A stretch of DNA of 60,000 nucleotides from positions 25,732,001 through 25,792,000 of the forward strand of contig NC_079884.1 in the NCBI RefSeq assembly GCF_029227915.1, in the 5' to 3' direction. Source of the DNA: Hydractinia symbiolongicarpus (taxonomy: Eukaryota > Cnidaria > Hydrozoa > Anthoathecata > Hydractiniidae). Shown in pieces: positions 24,301 through 38,707 of this stretch. The number at the start of each line of letters is the position of its first letter. Position 1 is the first letter of the stretch. The notes under the pieces were generated by a model, which had not been told where the DNA came from, ran no database searches, and saw only the letters and a program-made list of their open reading frames with translations. Made by a program: the position numbers and the translations under genes.

Positions 24301-27300
24301 CCATATTCTCTATTTATTGCTTGTGCAGGTATCGAAACTAATGTTGCATTTGCCTTGACAAGTGACTTTTTCCCTGCCTTGATTTTTTTCAGTATTACAA
24401 ACTTGTATTCCACACAGTGGAAGAGAAAATCGATATTTTTTAAAGTGAGAGAATTTTATCTGAGCAAAATGCTGCATTATAAAGGTGAGAAAAAAAATTG
24501 TAAAATATAGGTGACAACGTCATTCGCAAAGTAAAATAAAAGTTTGGACAATTTTATCTGTCCTAAAGGCTTAAATTTCAAATGGTACTCTTTTTTAAAA
24601 AAATATGAAAATTTAACATTAGAGTATGATGTAAGTAAATAAATTTAAAGAAAACGTTATCTAAAAAAGTAAGGTACACCGAATTGTTAAGCATGAATGC
24701 TCAGGTATATAACAGCATGACAAAATTTATCATATCAATCCAAAGATATTGAGGTTTAATATTAAAAAAAAAACATCTCAAATGCAAACACAGTATTACC
24801 TCCAAGTTGATTTGGCCGATTTAGTTTCTTCACTTTCCTAAAAAAATCCAAATCGAATTCCAAAAGTAAATAATTTTTTTTAAGGTTTCAGTTTTTTTCC
24901 TAATGAATAAACCTCCCTGAGTAGTCATCTAACCTGGATTGTTGCATGTGCTTCTTCTTCTGAGGAAGAGGAAGAAGAAGAGGAAGAAGATGATGACATT
25001 GTAGAAGCTTTTTCATCTTGTTCCTGCACATACACAAAGTTAGAATAGAACAAAAAAAAAAATTGCAAAAATCTTAAATAGCATACATTCTATAGTGAAA
25101 AGTAGAGAAAACCCTGTTTGAGTAAATTACAGATGTTTATAACAGAGCAGCTTCAGTTCCAATCGCAAATTATAATTACCATTGGTGATCCTGCAACTGT
25201 GTGGAAGCTGACAAAATCCAGAACATCGTTGTGTATATCAATTGACAATAATTCTGAAAAAAAAAGTTATAAATTTCAACTTAAACACATGTCAAAAAAT
25301 AATTTAACAAACCTATCAGAATGTATCGTTTTACCTTTCTGTTTTAGCTTTTCATAGAGATTGATAACTTTTGGAATGTTGTCACCATTTGTCATAAGCA
25401 CTAAAATAAAGTATAAATATATATGGATATATCAATCAAAAAATCGCGCCATTAACAGAATTATATTTGACATTTTTTACATTGAAGGTTGTCAACAGTT
25501 TCTTCCATATCGTCAACAATCAATACACTTTCTTTTGGCCAGACCTGAAAAAGAATATGTAAGAAAAGATATTGATATGGGATAAAATTTAGGGTAAATA
25601 AATTCAAGAGAAAGGAGCTTACATCTCAGTACATTATTGTAAGAAATATATATACAAAAAAGAACTGGAGCAGGCTGTCAAATCCGACGTGAATCTGCGA
25701 ATCTCATTCACGTGTCGACCCTATGTTGACCACTGATACCGCGAATCCAATCACATTAGCACAATTAATAACATTAGTCACCATATTTCTACTCTTCCAA
25801 TATTGGTGAATCTACGAAAAAACACTTCCTTTTGCTGCCAAGGTCCACCATTCGCTGCTGATGGTTACCATTTTATTTTTCCCTTTATTGAAGTTGAATA
25901 CTTTACAGAACGGTTACTGATCATCAAGCATCAAGCCCTTGCGCGCAGATCACCGGGAACCTAATTATCGGGACAGGAGTAGCAACGTGATTTCCTTCCC
26001 ATGAGTTTTTTTTTGTATGCGATTTTTTTTATTATCATCTTTTTTAAAAGTTTATTAAATGAATGACGTCTCGTCTCGATGATATGTTTACTATGTCTCT
26101 CCAACACCCAGTCCGGTCTGTGAACAGTTGGTGCTAGGAAGTGCATCCAGCTGTAAAACAATGCCAAAACTCTTTATTAATGGGCGTAAGAATAGTTGAT
26201 CAGACAAACTGCGTAAACGGGGCTGGAACTCTAAGGAGTGAAGGTGCCGCGCACAGTAGGACAGATGTCAGGTGTGAGCATCGTCAGACCGTTACCCAGC
26301 TATCACATCACAAGGTAGATAACACTAGGTTGAGGATGGCTAGTGTAAATGTTGGTACTCTGAGAGGTAGAGTAGGTGAAGTAGTTGAAATGTTAGAACG
26401 TAGATCTGTTGATATGTGTTGTGTTCAGAAAGTCAGGTGGAAAGGAGCTTCAGTAAGAGTTGTGGAAGATAGCTTTTTTTAAGCTTTTTTAGATTGGTAA
26501 TAGTGATGGATATGGAGGAGTTAGTATATTCGTTGCAGAGAAGTGGGTAGAAAAGTAATAGATGTTATGCGTGTTAATAGTTGTATTATAGTGTTTTTGA
26601 TAGGCAATAGGATTGTCACTTTTCTGTCAGTTTATGATCCACAGTGTGGACTCAGTGAGGAAGATAAGGATAAGTTTTATGATGAGTTGATAGCAGTCAC
26701 ATCAAAGTTTGGAGACACTGGTGGGCGGCGACTTTAATGGTCATGTTGGGAAGTCATCTGAAGGTTATAGAGGTGTGCATTGAGGCTATGTATTTGGGAG
26801 CAGAAATAAGGAAGGGGAGAGATTGCTTGAGTTTGGAATGGCAACGGACATGGTGGTTTGCAACACATCATTCAGTAAGAGACAGAGTAGGTTGATAACA
26901 TATGAGTCAGGTGGCTGTAAGACACAGATATATTACGTCCTGATTAGAAAGTCAGACAAGAAAGTGGTGAAGGACGTGAAAGTTATATCAGGGGAAGAGT
27001 GTGTTTCCCAGCATAGGTTGCTGGTTTGTGATATTATCTTGAAGAGTGTTAAAGAAGCTAAGAGAACGTACAGGCCCCGTCGTAAAGTCTGGAAGCCGAA
27101 GGAAGAGATTGCAGCAAGACAATTTAGTGCAAAAGTTCAGCAGTTAGCCCACAATGGTCAGTGTGATAGTGACAATGTTGAAAGTACTTGGACTACTTTG
27201 AAGAATTGTCTTCTAGAAGCTTTTGATGATACCTGTGGGTGGACGAAAGGACCAGCTAGACATAGACAGACCTGATGGTGGAATAATGAGGTTGACCAGT

Positions 27301-30300
27301 GTATAAAGGAAAAGAGGAAACTTGGGAAAGAGTGGAAGTCAGGTAGTAGAAAAAATATTTACTTAGAAGCTAAGCGTCAAGCTTGTACAGCAGTGCATAA
27401 GGCAAAACCAAGAGCAGAGAAAAAGATGTGTTAAGAAGGGAAGACCAGCGCAATGATGTGTTCAAGATAGCAAAGCAAATGAAGAAGACTAATCAAGATG
27501 TTGTAGGTGAGAAGTGTATAGTAATGATGAAGGTATCTTGGCTATCACAGAGGAGGAGAAAAGGGTAGCTTGGAAGAATTATTATCAGAGGTTGCTTCAC
27601 AGTGAGTTTGATTGGAATGAGGATAATTTGTCTGATGATGATGTTGTAGAAGGGCCAGCTATGCAGATCAAGACCGAATGGGTAGTGGAGGCTATTAGCA
27701 AATTGAAGATTATCAAGGCTGGAGGAGTATCAGGTAGATGGTAAATGGTAAAAGCATCTGGATATATTGGAGTTGAGCTTATTACAAGTCTTGCTAATCA
27801 GATTATAAAGGATGGTGCTATTCCGAGTGAGTGGCAGTCGAGTGTAATAGTGAATAGTTTCAAGGGCAAGGGTGATGCATTAGAAAGAGGTAATTATATA
27901 TAAGTTTGAAGTTGGTTGATCAAGTAATGAAAGTTATTGAAAGAGTGATTGATAAGTTACTTAAGAAAGAATTGATATAGATAAGATGCAATTTGGTTTT
28001 GTTCCAGGGCGTGGCACTACAGATGCAATATTTTTACTCAGACAGCTTCAGGAAAAGTATTTAGGAAAGAGAAAAAATCTCTATTTTGCCTTTGCAGATT
28101 TAGAGAAAGCTTTTGATAGAGTGCCACATAAAGTTATTTGGTGGGCTATGAGAAAATTAGGTGTGGATGAGTGGGTAGTTACGATGGTACAGTCCATGTA
28201 CAGCAATGCTAGAAGTCGTGTCAGGACTAACAATTCACTTAGTGATGAATTTAGTGTAAATGTTGGTGTACATCAGGGTTCTGTACTTAGTCCTTTGTTG
28301 TTTGTTCTAGTCTTAGAAGCGCTGTCGATGGAGTTCAGAACAGGTTGTCCATGGGAGTTATTGCATGCAGATGATTTGGTTCTCATAGCAGAGTCGATGG
28401 AAGAATTAGTTAAAAAGTTTGAGAAGTGGAAGAAAGGACTAGAAGAGAAAGGGCTAAGGGTGAACACAGCAAAGTCTAAAGTCATGATTAGTAGCATTGC
28501 AGCCAAGTGTGACCTTGTAGTTGTAAAGTGGTCTTGTGGAGTTTGCAGAAAAGGGGTTGGTAGTAACTCAATTTTTTGTCAGACTTGCAAGCATTGGGTA
28601 AGAAGTGCAGTAGTATTGGTGGTAGGTTAAGAGCTGACATTCAGTTTGTATGTAAGCGTTGCAAAGGTGAGATTATAGAGAATGAAGTATTTCCAGCTTC
28701 AATGATGTACAACAGTGGCTCATTAGAGATAGCTGAGAACTTCTGTTACTTAGGTGATATGTTGGGCAGTGAAGGGGGTGTTGGAAGAAGTGTTACTTGC
28801 AGGATAGGTTCTGCTTGGAAAAACTTCAGAGAGTTACTTCCTTTGTTGACTAGCAGAGTCTTGTCAATTGAGTTAAAAGGTAGGTTGTGTGAGGCCTGTG
28901 TAAGAAGTGTTATGTTGTACGGTAGTGAGACATGGGCAGTGAAGCAGGAAGATCTTGACCGTTTAGATAGGAATGATATGAGAATGGTTAGGTGGATGTG
29001 TAAGAAGCAGGCTAAGTATCTGTAGAATTAAAGATGTTATCCAGATAAGAAATTGAATTGGCTGGGGCACTTGACAGGGGGATGGAGGGGGATAATTGGG
29101 TAAGAAAGTGTAGAGACTTGATAGTTCCTGGGGCAAAGCCCAGAGGCAGACCGAGAAAGACTTGGCAGGAGGTTATAAGCACAGACTTGATACAGAAGAA
29201 GTTGAGTTTAGATCTAACACAGTCTAGATCAGATTGGAAGAGGGTCATTAATATACCCCGTCAAACCCATGCTAGCATGGAAAACAGACGTTAAGCCGAG
29301 AATGAATGAATGAAATGAATGTCTCTCCCAGGAACCCGTATTTAAAGGGTATTTTCGTAAGGTATAGTTCCCCCACATGGGTTCGGTACTTTCCCTTTAA
29401 TCTCAAAGCACAAAATATCAAAATGGCACATTTCTCGAGGGTGAATTTCGGCCTGTGTTTCATATCATAATAAAACTAGAGAAAGAAACTATAAAAATTG
29501 GATTCGCATATTGAATTTATGAGAATCTAAATTGGATTCGCGAGAGGTAAGAATCACGAGAATCCAACTAGATTCGCTGGATTCACGGAGTTGTCATTGC
29601 AAAAATCCAAATGGATTCGGGATAGCTAAGGTCGGATTTAACAGCCTGTAGAGTTTTATATAACAAACCGGCACTGGCTGTCGCATTGGAAATAAATCAG
29701 GATACTTTTTTAATACATATTCAGCTGCTTTCGTTCCAGACTCCATTGCAAGCAGCAGTTCTCTCTAGAAAAAAAAATTAGCATAAAAAAGAACAATAAA
29801 TAAGTGTTTGTGTAAGATGAAGGGAGATCTTCTGTATTATGTGCGCCTGCAATGGGATCACTATATCTCAACTTGCAAAAAGGTTTGTTCTAGATCAAAT
29901 TTTGAGATAAAAGTGGGATCAAGGCACATTTTGAGTATTTCACACACAGACAGACTTCTACTATTTGCTTTCATCTTTTGGCACTATGTAAAAGTTAGTA
30001 CTATGTAAAAGAAGGAGATCTCAAAAAACTATAAACACAAAAGTAAATACAGAAATTGTATATGTAAAAAAATCAATGATTTAATAATGCATAGGTACTT
30101 GAATAAAGACTATTGTAAAATGTTTATCTCACCTACAGGTTAACCTATGCTATGCAAGAGAAAATTGGGTAGAAAATTTAATTGATATCATCAACAAATT
30201 CAAATTGCCTTTTAAAAAAGTCAGTACAAACCTGTTTCATAAGCGAACGTGGATTAAGTATGACATCATCAAAAAAGCGATAATCTGGTTTATTTGGAAC

Positions 30301-33300
30301 CTATAAGAGATTATTTATTTGATAGGGTTTAAAATGTCTTCCCTGTATTTAGAGATATGAGATATGCCTCAGAATAGCTTAAAAAAATAAACGGTTACAA
30401 AACTTTCACACTTTAAAAAAATAACAAGAAAATATGATGCATTCTATTAATCTTGTTTTGGAACTTGTGTTGATATTATTCTTGACGATTGCTAAAATGG
30501 GATTATTTATTTCTGAATTAAAAATGGCATAGAGTAGGTTAAAAAAATAAAACTTTGATTGGTAATTTTAAATACTTCTTTAGTTCATTGTGTCAAATTA
30601 CTGTTAAAAATGGAACAATAATGATTAAACCAAATTTAAAAATCAACTGAGTGTTAATAGAGTAACAAATCTTGCCAAAAAAATTATTTGAGTAAGTGCA
30701 CTGTCATATCGTTTATGTTTATGGCGTGAGTATACGAAAAAAATGTTTTTTTTAAAAAAAAATGTTTTTCAGCCATTAGATAGAAAAAGATCTGGGTTTT
30801 AAAGTGTGCAAAAATATTTAAAAAAAAATGTATTCAAGATAGCTTATTATCCCCCCCCCCCAAATTTTTTTTTCATAAATTACTTTTTTGTTATGCGATA
30901 AAAATATTTGTTCACACGTAATCATCTTGGGTATTAAGTTTTACTACTCAATTATGTTCAAGGTTGTAAATGATAGCGGACTCAAAGAGGAAAATGATAT
31001 GTACTTAAAAGATTCTTTTGAAGTTTTTCTCCATTTCCCATAAGGATTTTTTTTTTCTTTTTTGTCTTCAGAAGTTGAATATAATTTACTGTGAAAAACA
31101 TGGCAAAACCAGTTTATAAGTTAACGGCGAATAAAAAATGTCCTATCGTCATAAAGCTTTTATGTCATCAAAAAAATGAAGAAAATCCAAAACACAAATA
31201 TTTGACTCGCCAGCTAAAAGAAGATTAAAGCAAACGGTTTCTGCTGCCGATCGCCAAGCTGGCACTAGTCGAAAAGATTTTTGTTTCTAGAGTTAGTTTT
31301 TGTTTTACCCATACTCAACTGTGTAAAAGCAAACACCTGAAGCATTAACAAAAGATGTGAAAAAAACCTGTTAACAAATAGTCGTTACCATAGTGATCAA
31401 TTATTATTCAGAAGTATAAGATTTCTGTAAGAAATTCGAAAGCTCTTTTTCACTGTGTTAAATTTTTAAGAGAGTATCACTTACGTTTTAAATCTCTTTT
31501 ATAAAACTATAAAGGATGTGGGGTGGAGAGCACGCTTAGCGTGGAGAGAAATGTTCGATCTAAAAACGCTTTTTTTATTTCTTGAGAATAAGTAGAACGC
31601 GAGTTATGATGAGTTTTCTGACAATTAGAGGTTAAAATTTTTTAATACTAAATAACTCCAAAAGTAAAAAACATTAAGAAAAAATTAAAAAGTGTTTTTA
31701 GATCAATGTCTTGTGATCACAAAAAATCAAACAGCAAACTTGAGAAATTAGTAGCTTTGTAAAGAGATCGCATTTGTAGGAGAGGGGCCATTTTTTATGT
31801 GTCTATTAAACCTTCAAATTTATTTTTTTTTAATAATTTTTATACCATTATATATAATCACATAGGCTTTCTAAAACATATACATTAATATATCAAAATG
31901 GTGAATTAAAAACATTTTAAAATATCACACCTTTTTTGTATACTCACGCCTTAATTCAGACTTATTTTAAAAGATCACACAATTGCACAACAATGTAAAG
32001 ATTTTTTAATTTTTAAAAGAATGACAGAATCACAGGATGATTTTTCTCTAGTTTTTATTGTTACTTTTACTTACAATTAATGTCAATATAATACCTCTTG
32101 ATAATAAAGAAAGTTATTTTTGTTAGGGATATGTTTGAACACTTTTTTATCAGATCAAAAATTTGAACATAAAAAATCAAAAATAGTATTTTGTGAAATT
32201 TAAGGATATTTTAATATCAAAACAGCATATAAAATATATTCTCACTTGAATATTTTAGGACATTTAAAGTCTTTGATTTAAGTATTATAGTTACCTGTCC
32301 AACAGTAGAAGAAAGTGCTTTTAAGACTGTTAACCTGTCCCTAAAATTACAAAAAGCCCATTTATACTTTATACATATCCTTTGGTACATGTCCAACTAT
32401 GCTATCTTTGTAACATTTGTTGTGACAACATCTCTTGCGCTATTTGTTTTACAAGACTGTGCTTGTGTTGGTTTTAAGAGATATTCCTACAAGGGAAGCC
32501 AGATAAAGTAGTCCTTGTTTTGTTATGATTAGTTTGTGAGTGTCAAGTCTATATCTGTTAAATGCATACCTTTTCTTTCTTCCATAAACATATGTCTGTG
32601 TTCTTTCAGCTTCTAAATACATACTAAGATTTTAAGTGGACTAAGATTCAGATGGTTGTCAAAACCGCTTAGTGCTGCTCATAAACAAACCAGGCTGAAA
32701 AATTGGAAAGTTATGCAACCAAAGTTTTGCATAATTTAACACACAACCTATAAAATAGTTCTTATTCCAAATATTAATAACATTAAAAATATGTCAAGCT
32801 GAAATTTAGCAACACTGGTAACTTTGAGGCTGAGAACAAAATTTCCCCTATCAACTGTGGTTAAAATAAAAAAGGAGTTGCTGATAAAAGAAAAATGTGA
32901 ATACTTTAAGTTGATATAAAAAAGTACCTGTGTTTGCTTCTTTTGCTTGCAACGAAACATTTTTTGAAGAAAATATTGATCTTGAAAGTCTAAAGTAAAA
33001 TTTGATTTATTTAAATTACATATTTATTTTAGTGAAACCTGTTGTGAAATTTGTTAGTGAATTTCAAAAATTCTTTAATGTCATTATTTCTTTGAATGAG
33101 GTAATAAATTGTGCTTTACTCCCTGACAATTTTAATTCTGAAGTTGTGAAGTAAGTCACAGATTTTTATGGATACAAACGAATATGCATGTTTGCTTACT
33201 ACTCTTTTGATGAGTTCAATTTATTGTGTCCTACACCTTATGACATGCTTCTCACAGTGAGTAGCTGAAATCTTTTATGTATGACTAGCTATAATAAAAT

Positions 33301-36300
33301 AGTTATCAAATGTTAAAGGAACTAAACTGTAATTAACTACACACACTATTTTAATTAAATGAACTGTGATTAACCAACAGTTCATTTAAAACAGAAGCAA
33401 AATGAAAATCATAAGGCTGTAAACAGTCAGAGCTGTGTTAAGGTCATATTTATAATGAAAGATATAGTAAAAAACATTTGTATCCATAAACCAATTAGTT
33501 AAAGGGAACTATAAAGTGACTCCAATTTAATTAGTTGTTGTACGGCTCTGACCGACCCTAACTTTCATGAAAACAAAAAAAAAATATCAAGCAAAAAAGT
33601 TTTAAAGAAAAAAACATGAAAACAACAACATTTTCTCATCCCATCTCGTGAAAATATAATGAGCATAGAAGATATCAATGATGTTATTTTTTGTTGGTTG
33701 AATGTCCATCTACAATTATAGTAAACAAGGTAAATCAATAACGTTGCTTTAGGACCACAGACCACAGGACCATTGGTAAGGCCACTGGAAGTTTATTCTT
33801 TGTTCATGGTAATTTGTTGCGATAAAACTAAAATGCATAGTGCGCTAATTTTGTAATCACAAAAATACTTACGTGGTTAAACAGAAGTTTAAATTATTAT
33901 GTGATTTATAACAAAAATTAGCTACTTTCGCTAAAGTAGTTATAATATACAAGTGAAAAACAACACAGATTATTGCCGTAACACCCTCCATCGTTATGAT
34001 TAATATGTTTAAAATCACGCTAGCTAAACTGAAATACAGCAAATACCATTTAGGAAAAATAATTAAAACAAGATAGAATACGCTTGTTGTAACACCCTCC
34101 TCCGTTATGAATTTAAAAAAAAATGATTTTAACGCTGCGAAAGACTTTAAATATTCTCAACTAAACAACCATAGTCCGAAAAAGAATTTGCACTTAAATT
34201 TAGATTTTCCTATAAAACTGCGCAAAAAAAAATAAAAGAACACTAAAATTGTTTGTTTTATTATTCTAAGTAGAAGAAGTAGTATTATTTTAGTAGTATT
34301 ATTTTAAGTAGGAGAAGCTGCATAACTTTTGAAACAGCGCATTTATTTTGCTAACTGACCGACCGTAAGTACTATCAACTTCGCCCGTAGAGCAACTAAT
34401 TAAATTGGAATCGCCTAAGAACAGTTAGAAACAGTTATTGCCACCTTAAAATTCTTTTTTCACCTGGTACCTAGAAAAAAAGCTAGTTAGGTAGCTGCAA
34501 AAACAAATTTAAATTTTTCTGAAACAGCTGCTTTGAGAAATCTTGCTACAGTGAATTCAACCTTCTCGGCCATTGAGCACCTTTCACTTTCACTGAATAT
34601 ACACCTGATTTCTTCATTTCATTTCATTTATTTTTTATTTTTTACAAAAGGAGTTTCACTTTCGTTTTGTGTACACCTTTCGCCATGTTTTCTTCCCATC
34701 TGAAATCACTCTTAGCCAAACCATTATCTTCTTCCAGGCTAAACCCATATGACCCATGATTTTATAATCTTGTGACTGTAAATCAAAAAAACAGAGCACC
34801 TAAATGTTTTTTGGCATGTCATTGATTGCTTGTTTTAATGTGTTAGAAATCAGCACCCTTATAAAATCCCGAACCCTGCAATAAAAACTTTGCAGCGCCA
34901 CTCCAAGTATGAAGGGTGTTATGACATACATATTCTGCCGCGATTCTTTTTTCATATATTACATTTAAAGTTAACTAGGGATCTAAATTCTAGACTACAG
35001 GAATACCAGTAGTAGTAGTGTAGTAGTATAATCACTTTCTGTGCTTATTTCTTTTTTGTTTTTTCTCAATTTTAAACTTTGCTTGAAAAAGAATTTTGAT
35101 AAAAACAACCTGTAAAAATTGCACATACAAAAAAATTTCACTTGCAATAAATTGTTTGTCATAGCAGATTTAAATTGAACCACAAAATTGCAGCACATGA
35201 ACTGAGATTTTGAAATGAAAATGTACCTTCATTATCCACAATAAGTAGCTATATAGCTATAGCTAGCCTGTTCTGCCCAGAATGCAAAAATAGCCTGTTT
35301 ATAAACTGGACAGACGGTTTATGTACGCATGGCCTGATTATGTTTTTTTGCCCTGATAGTGATTGTGGTGACCGGAATATGAACGCTAATATAATGGCTG
35401 GCCAGGCAGGCTGTGATTGGCATTTTCTTCGAACTTTTCTGAATGAAACATTGACTAGGCATGGTGAAAGAAAAAAGTCTCGACATGATTTTTCTCAGCA
35501 GGATAAAACACTATTGAAAACTAGCAAAAAAAAGTCACAACATAATTCTTAGTCTAAACTCCTCTTGTGAGTACATTTCACCATATATTTTGAAGTAACT
35601 AAATTTCACGGAACTAGATTTTGCGGATGGGTGATATCATTTTTATTTTTCGCAGGAATTAAATTCTGGGGATGGTCATTATGGTCAGTACTGGAATAAG
35701 GCCACCTAACATCATGGACCGCGTCTCATGTGTGTCGCGCACAACTTGCGGTGCTATCACAATAATAAAACTTTTAAGCAGTGGAAAGTTGCAATCCATA
35801 TTGGGGTTGACTTTTAAGATGCATCATGATTTTCGCGATCCACATTGCAATCGTCATGATATATACATCTTTAAACATTATAATAATCACTTAATTAGTG
35901 TTATGAGAGAATAACGCCATTAAATATAAATAATTGTTTTTTGGTTTTTTCTAATACTGCAAGACTTTTAGTCGATACCATTAAGGAACAATAATAAAAA
36001 CAAGGTACACGTTTGTTGTAACACCCTCCTCCGTTATGAGTTTTAAATAAATATAATTGTAATGCCGTGAAAGACTTTAAATACTGTTAACTAAGCTATA
36101 GCCCGTAAAAAGATTTTGCACTTAAATTTGATATAAGACTGCACAAAAAACATTAAAAGAACACTAAACTTTTTTATTAAAATAACTTTTGTTTTTTTCA
36201 TTATTTATTTTAAGTGGGAGAAGAATAACTTGCTGTATAAATTTCAAAACAACTCTAGCAGCGCTTAAAATAAATATTTGATCACTGCCGGTCATACTGA

Positions 36301-38672
36301 CCGTCAGAGATCCAAAATGGCCGGTCAAATTGAATTTTCGGCGGTCAAAAATATATGTGATTCCTTGGGAAACGGTTTTAATCACGAAATTTGATATTTA
36401 TTCCACTTTGATGTTTTAAATTATTTTTATGCCTCCCTAATGAAATACAACTCAAAAAGTTGCCTGGGAACTAGGTTGCACATGTTAGTGTCGCATTCGG
36501 CACTGCCGGTGTAAAACACGAAGATACCGCAGTTGCGTCGGCAAAAAAATTGTTGGTGTTATTTTGTTGTGAAATTTGAATGAATGCAACCATCAAAAAC
36601 GGTTGGTGTTTTTATGAAGAACGTAAGGTATAGAGAACATTAAAGTCGGCCCCTTTCCTTCATGCTGACACTCTTATGCTCGGCTGGTGCATTACACTGA
36701 GACTTGAACGAAAGACGGAAGACCATTTGGAACCATGCCACAAGTCAGTCCGACCTTCATCGTCACAGAGAATACTGCGAGAAGAGTGCGCACCCCTGCA
36801 AGTTAAATAAAGTTTAAAAAATCAAATATGTTTAGTAATAATAATCGAAAAAAAATGTATATCATATTAAAAAGAAGTCCAGAAGTTCTGTCTCCCACAC
36901 GACACAGCAGGCAATAAGTCAGCCCTGCCCTCGGTTTTGTGAGAAGAGATGTTCTGCGAAGACTCTAACACTTAATTCTTCTGTACCGTTTTGCTTTATG
37001 TTAAGCTGTGCCTGTGACAAGCATTTTCGAAGCATGCCACCGGCGACTTCTGCGATATACAACCTAATGAATTCATCTTGAAACAGAAAAGGCCAGTAAC
37101 ATTCAAAAAGAACAACAGGTGTTATTATGCAATGCAACGTATTCAATTTCTAAAAATAATTCATTTTTAAACGCGCATGTTTTTCATTCAAATTCCAAAC
37201 TTTAAGTCATTTTTTTCTTTGATTTTTAGTATAGTAAATAATTACTTTATACAAACATTACAGACATTCCAGGTGCACATTATTGAAGCGACTAAAGTGT
37301 TTTTGGTGCGTGATTGAAAACGCTGCTCCATTGTCTATATGAAAAAATGTGTATGAATCAATGGTAAATAAATGTGAAGCAAGATATTTAGATTATTATC
37401 TATTCTTAATAGTAGATAAATAATTTTTTTTGCGAAGCAAGGAATCGATAGCCGGTCAGTCTGACCACTCGTAACGTGATCCTGACGGTCAATTAACAAA
37501 ATTCGGCGGTCAGTGACCGTTGACCGGCCGTTATTTTAAGCACTGTCTAGTATAACCTGCTGTATAACTTTCAAAACAACACAAGTGTATTCTGTATAGC
37601 TTTCAAAACAGCACAAGACTAATTCTTACTGTGTAACTTAAAAAAAACATAGGAAAAATTCTTGCTGCATAACTTTAAAAACATGTTTTTGAGCATGCAA
37701 GTATTTTTATCTTTTCAGCTTGAGTGCTAGTTACATTTATTTAGTGAGACAAATCATTATTATTTTTTCGTCATAACTAAAAAATATTAATTGTGTGCGT
37801 TATGCTTGTCATAAGACCCTCCTCCGTTGTTATTTTTTTATTATTTCTCTTTCTCCATAAAATTATTTTTATTTCAACGACCATAAGCTATTATCGACTT
37901 GGCCCGAAAAAAAACTATCCATTGCGACAATCAGGATTAATGATGACGATCGTGATAGCATCGTTTATACATTGGGACTATCGCGAAGTTCTTTGCTAAC
38001 ATGTTTTCTATCCCGATGGCCACGATTGGATCGCAGATGGCCTGTGTCGCGCATGATATGCACTCACGATATCAGGTGTCCTGATTCCAGTACTGTAAAT
38101 TATTTGTTTTGCGGCAATTAAGTTTGGTTAAAAGTTATTAAACTTGCGAATCCCAAACTGTATTTACCACACAATTCATTTTGAGAACAATAACAACTTT
38201 GCCATCAGCCTGACCCGATTATGTTGTTTCTATAAGTGCCAAATAATATTTTTAACTGTGGTACACGAGTGCCAAATAATATAAGTGGCGTACATAAGCT
38301 GATTATGTTGCCCCGAATATATATTTTCTGCCCTGCTTATAAACAGGACAAGCTGCCGTACATAACCTGGGCAGAACAAGCCTAGCTATAGATGACTTGC
38401 CAATGTTTACAAAAATTAAAAAGTTTGCAGTTATTTTGCATATGCGCAAAAATTTCTGTTGGCAGAAAATATAAACAACAGACCCACAATAATTAAAGAA
38501 ATCCATCCAAAAAAGACATATGTGAAATTTTTTAAGAAGAATTAGAACCATTTTACCCTGCGTGATTCCTGCTTTTTTACCTACACAAAAGTGTCACGCA
38601 GAAAGTAGTGTCATAACCTTTAACCCTAACCCTAACTAAAAAAACTGATTTTTTAGTTGCACTGCTGTGAAA

Positions 38673-38707
<35 letters not shown>

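Larger units (their letters stand above)
25671..29648. mobile_element. TIR element (CAGGCTGT termini) split by a retrotransposon
   Basis: Left terminus CAGGCTGTCAAATCCGAC and right terminus, reverse complemented, CAGGCTGTTAAATCCGAC. Both sides carry GGATTCGC / GAATCTGCGAATC words. Removing the nested retrotransposon and one copy of its target duplication leaves about 750 bp, with no transposase. No clear target duplication flanks the element. It sits in the mS39 intron 25545-29668, ending 20 bp from the donor site at 29668. Confidence 0.75.

Noticed and set aside
35340-35552. Open frame with Cys/Asp-rich start (CPDSDCGDRNMNAN)
   Set aside because: It resembles a zinc-ribbon only superficially and lies inside a TIR element; not enough to name a transposase.
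38622-38637. Interstitial telomere or chromosome fusion signal (CCCTAA run)
   Set aside because: Only two to three units; expected by chance or from microsatellite neighbours.
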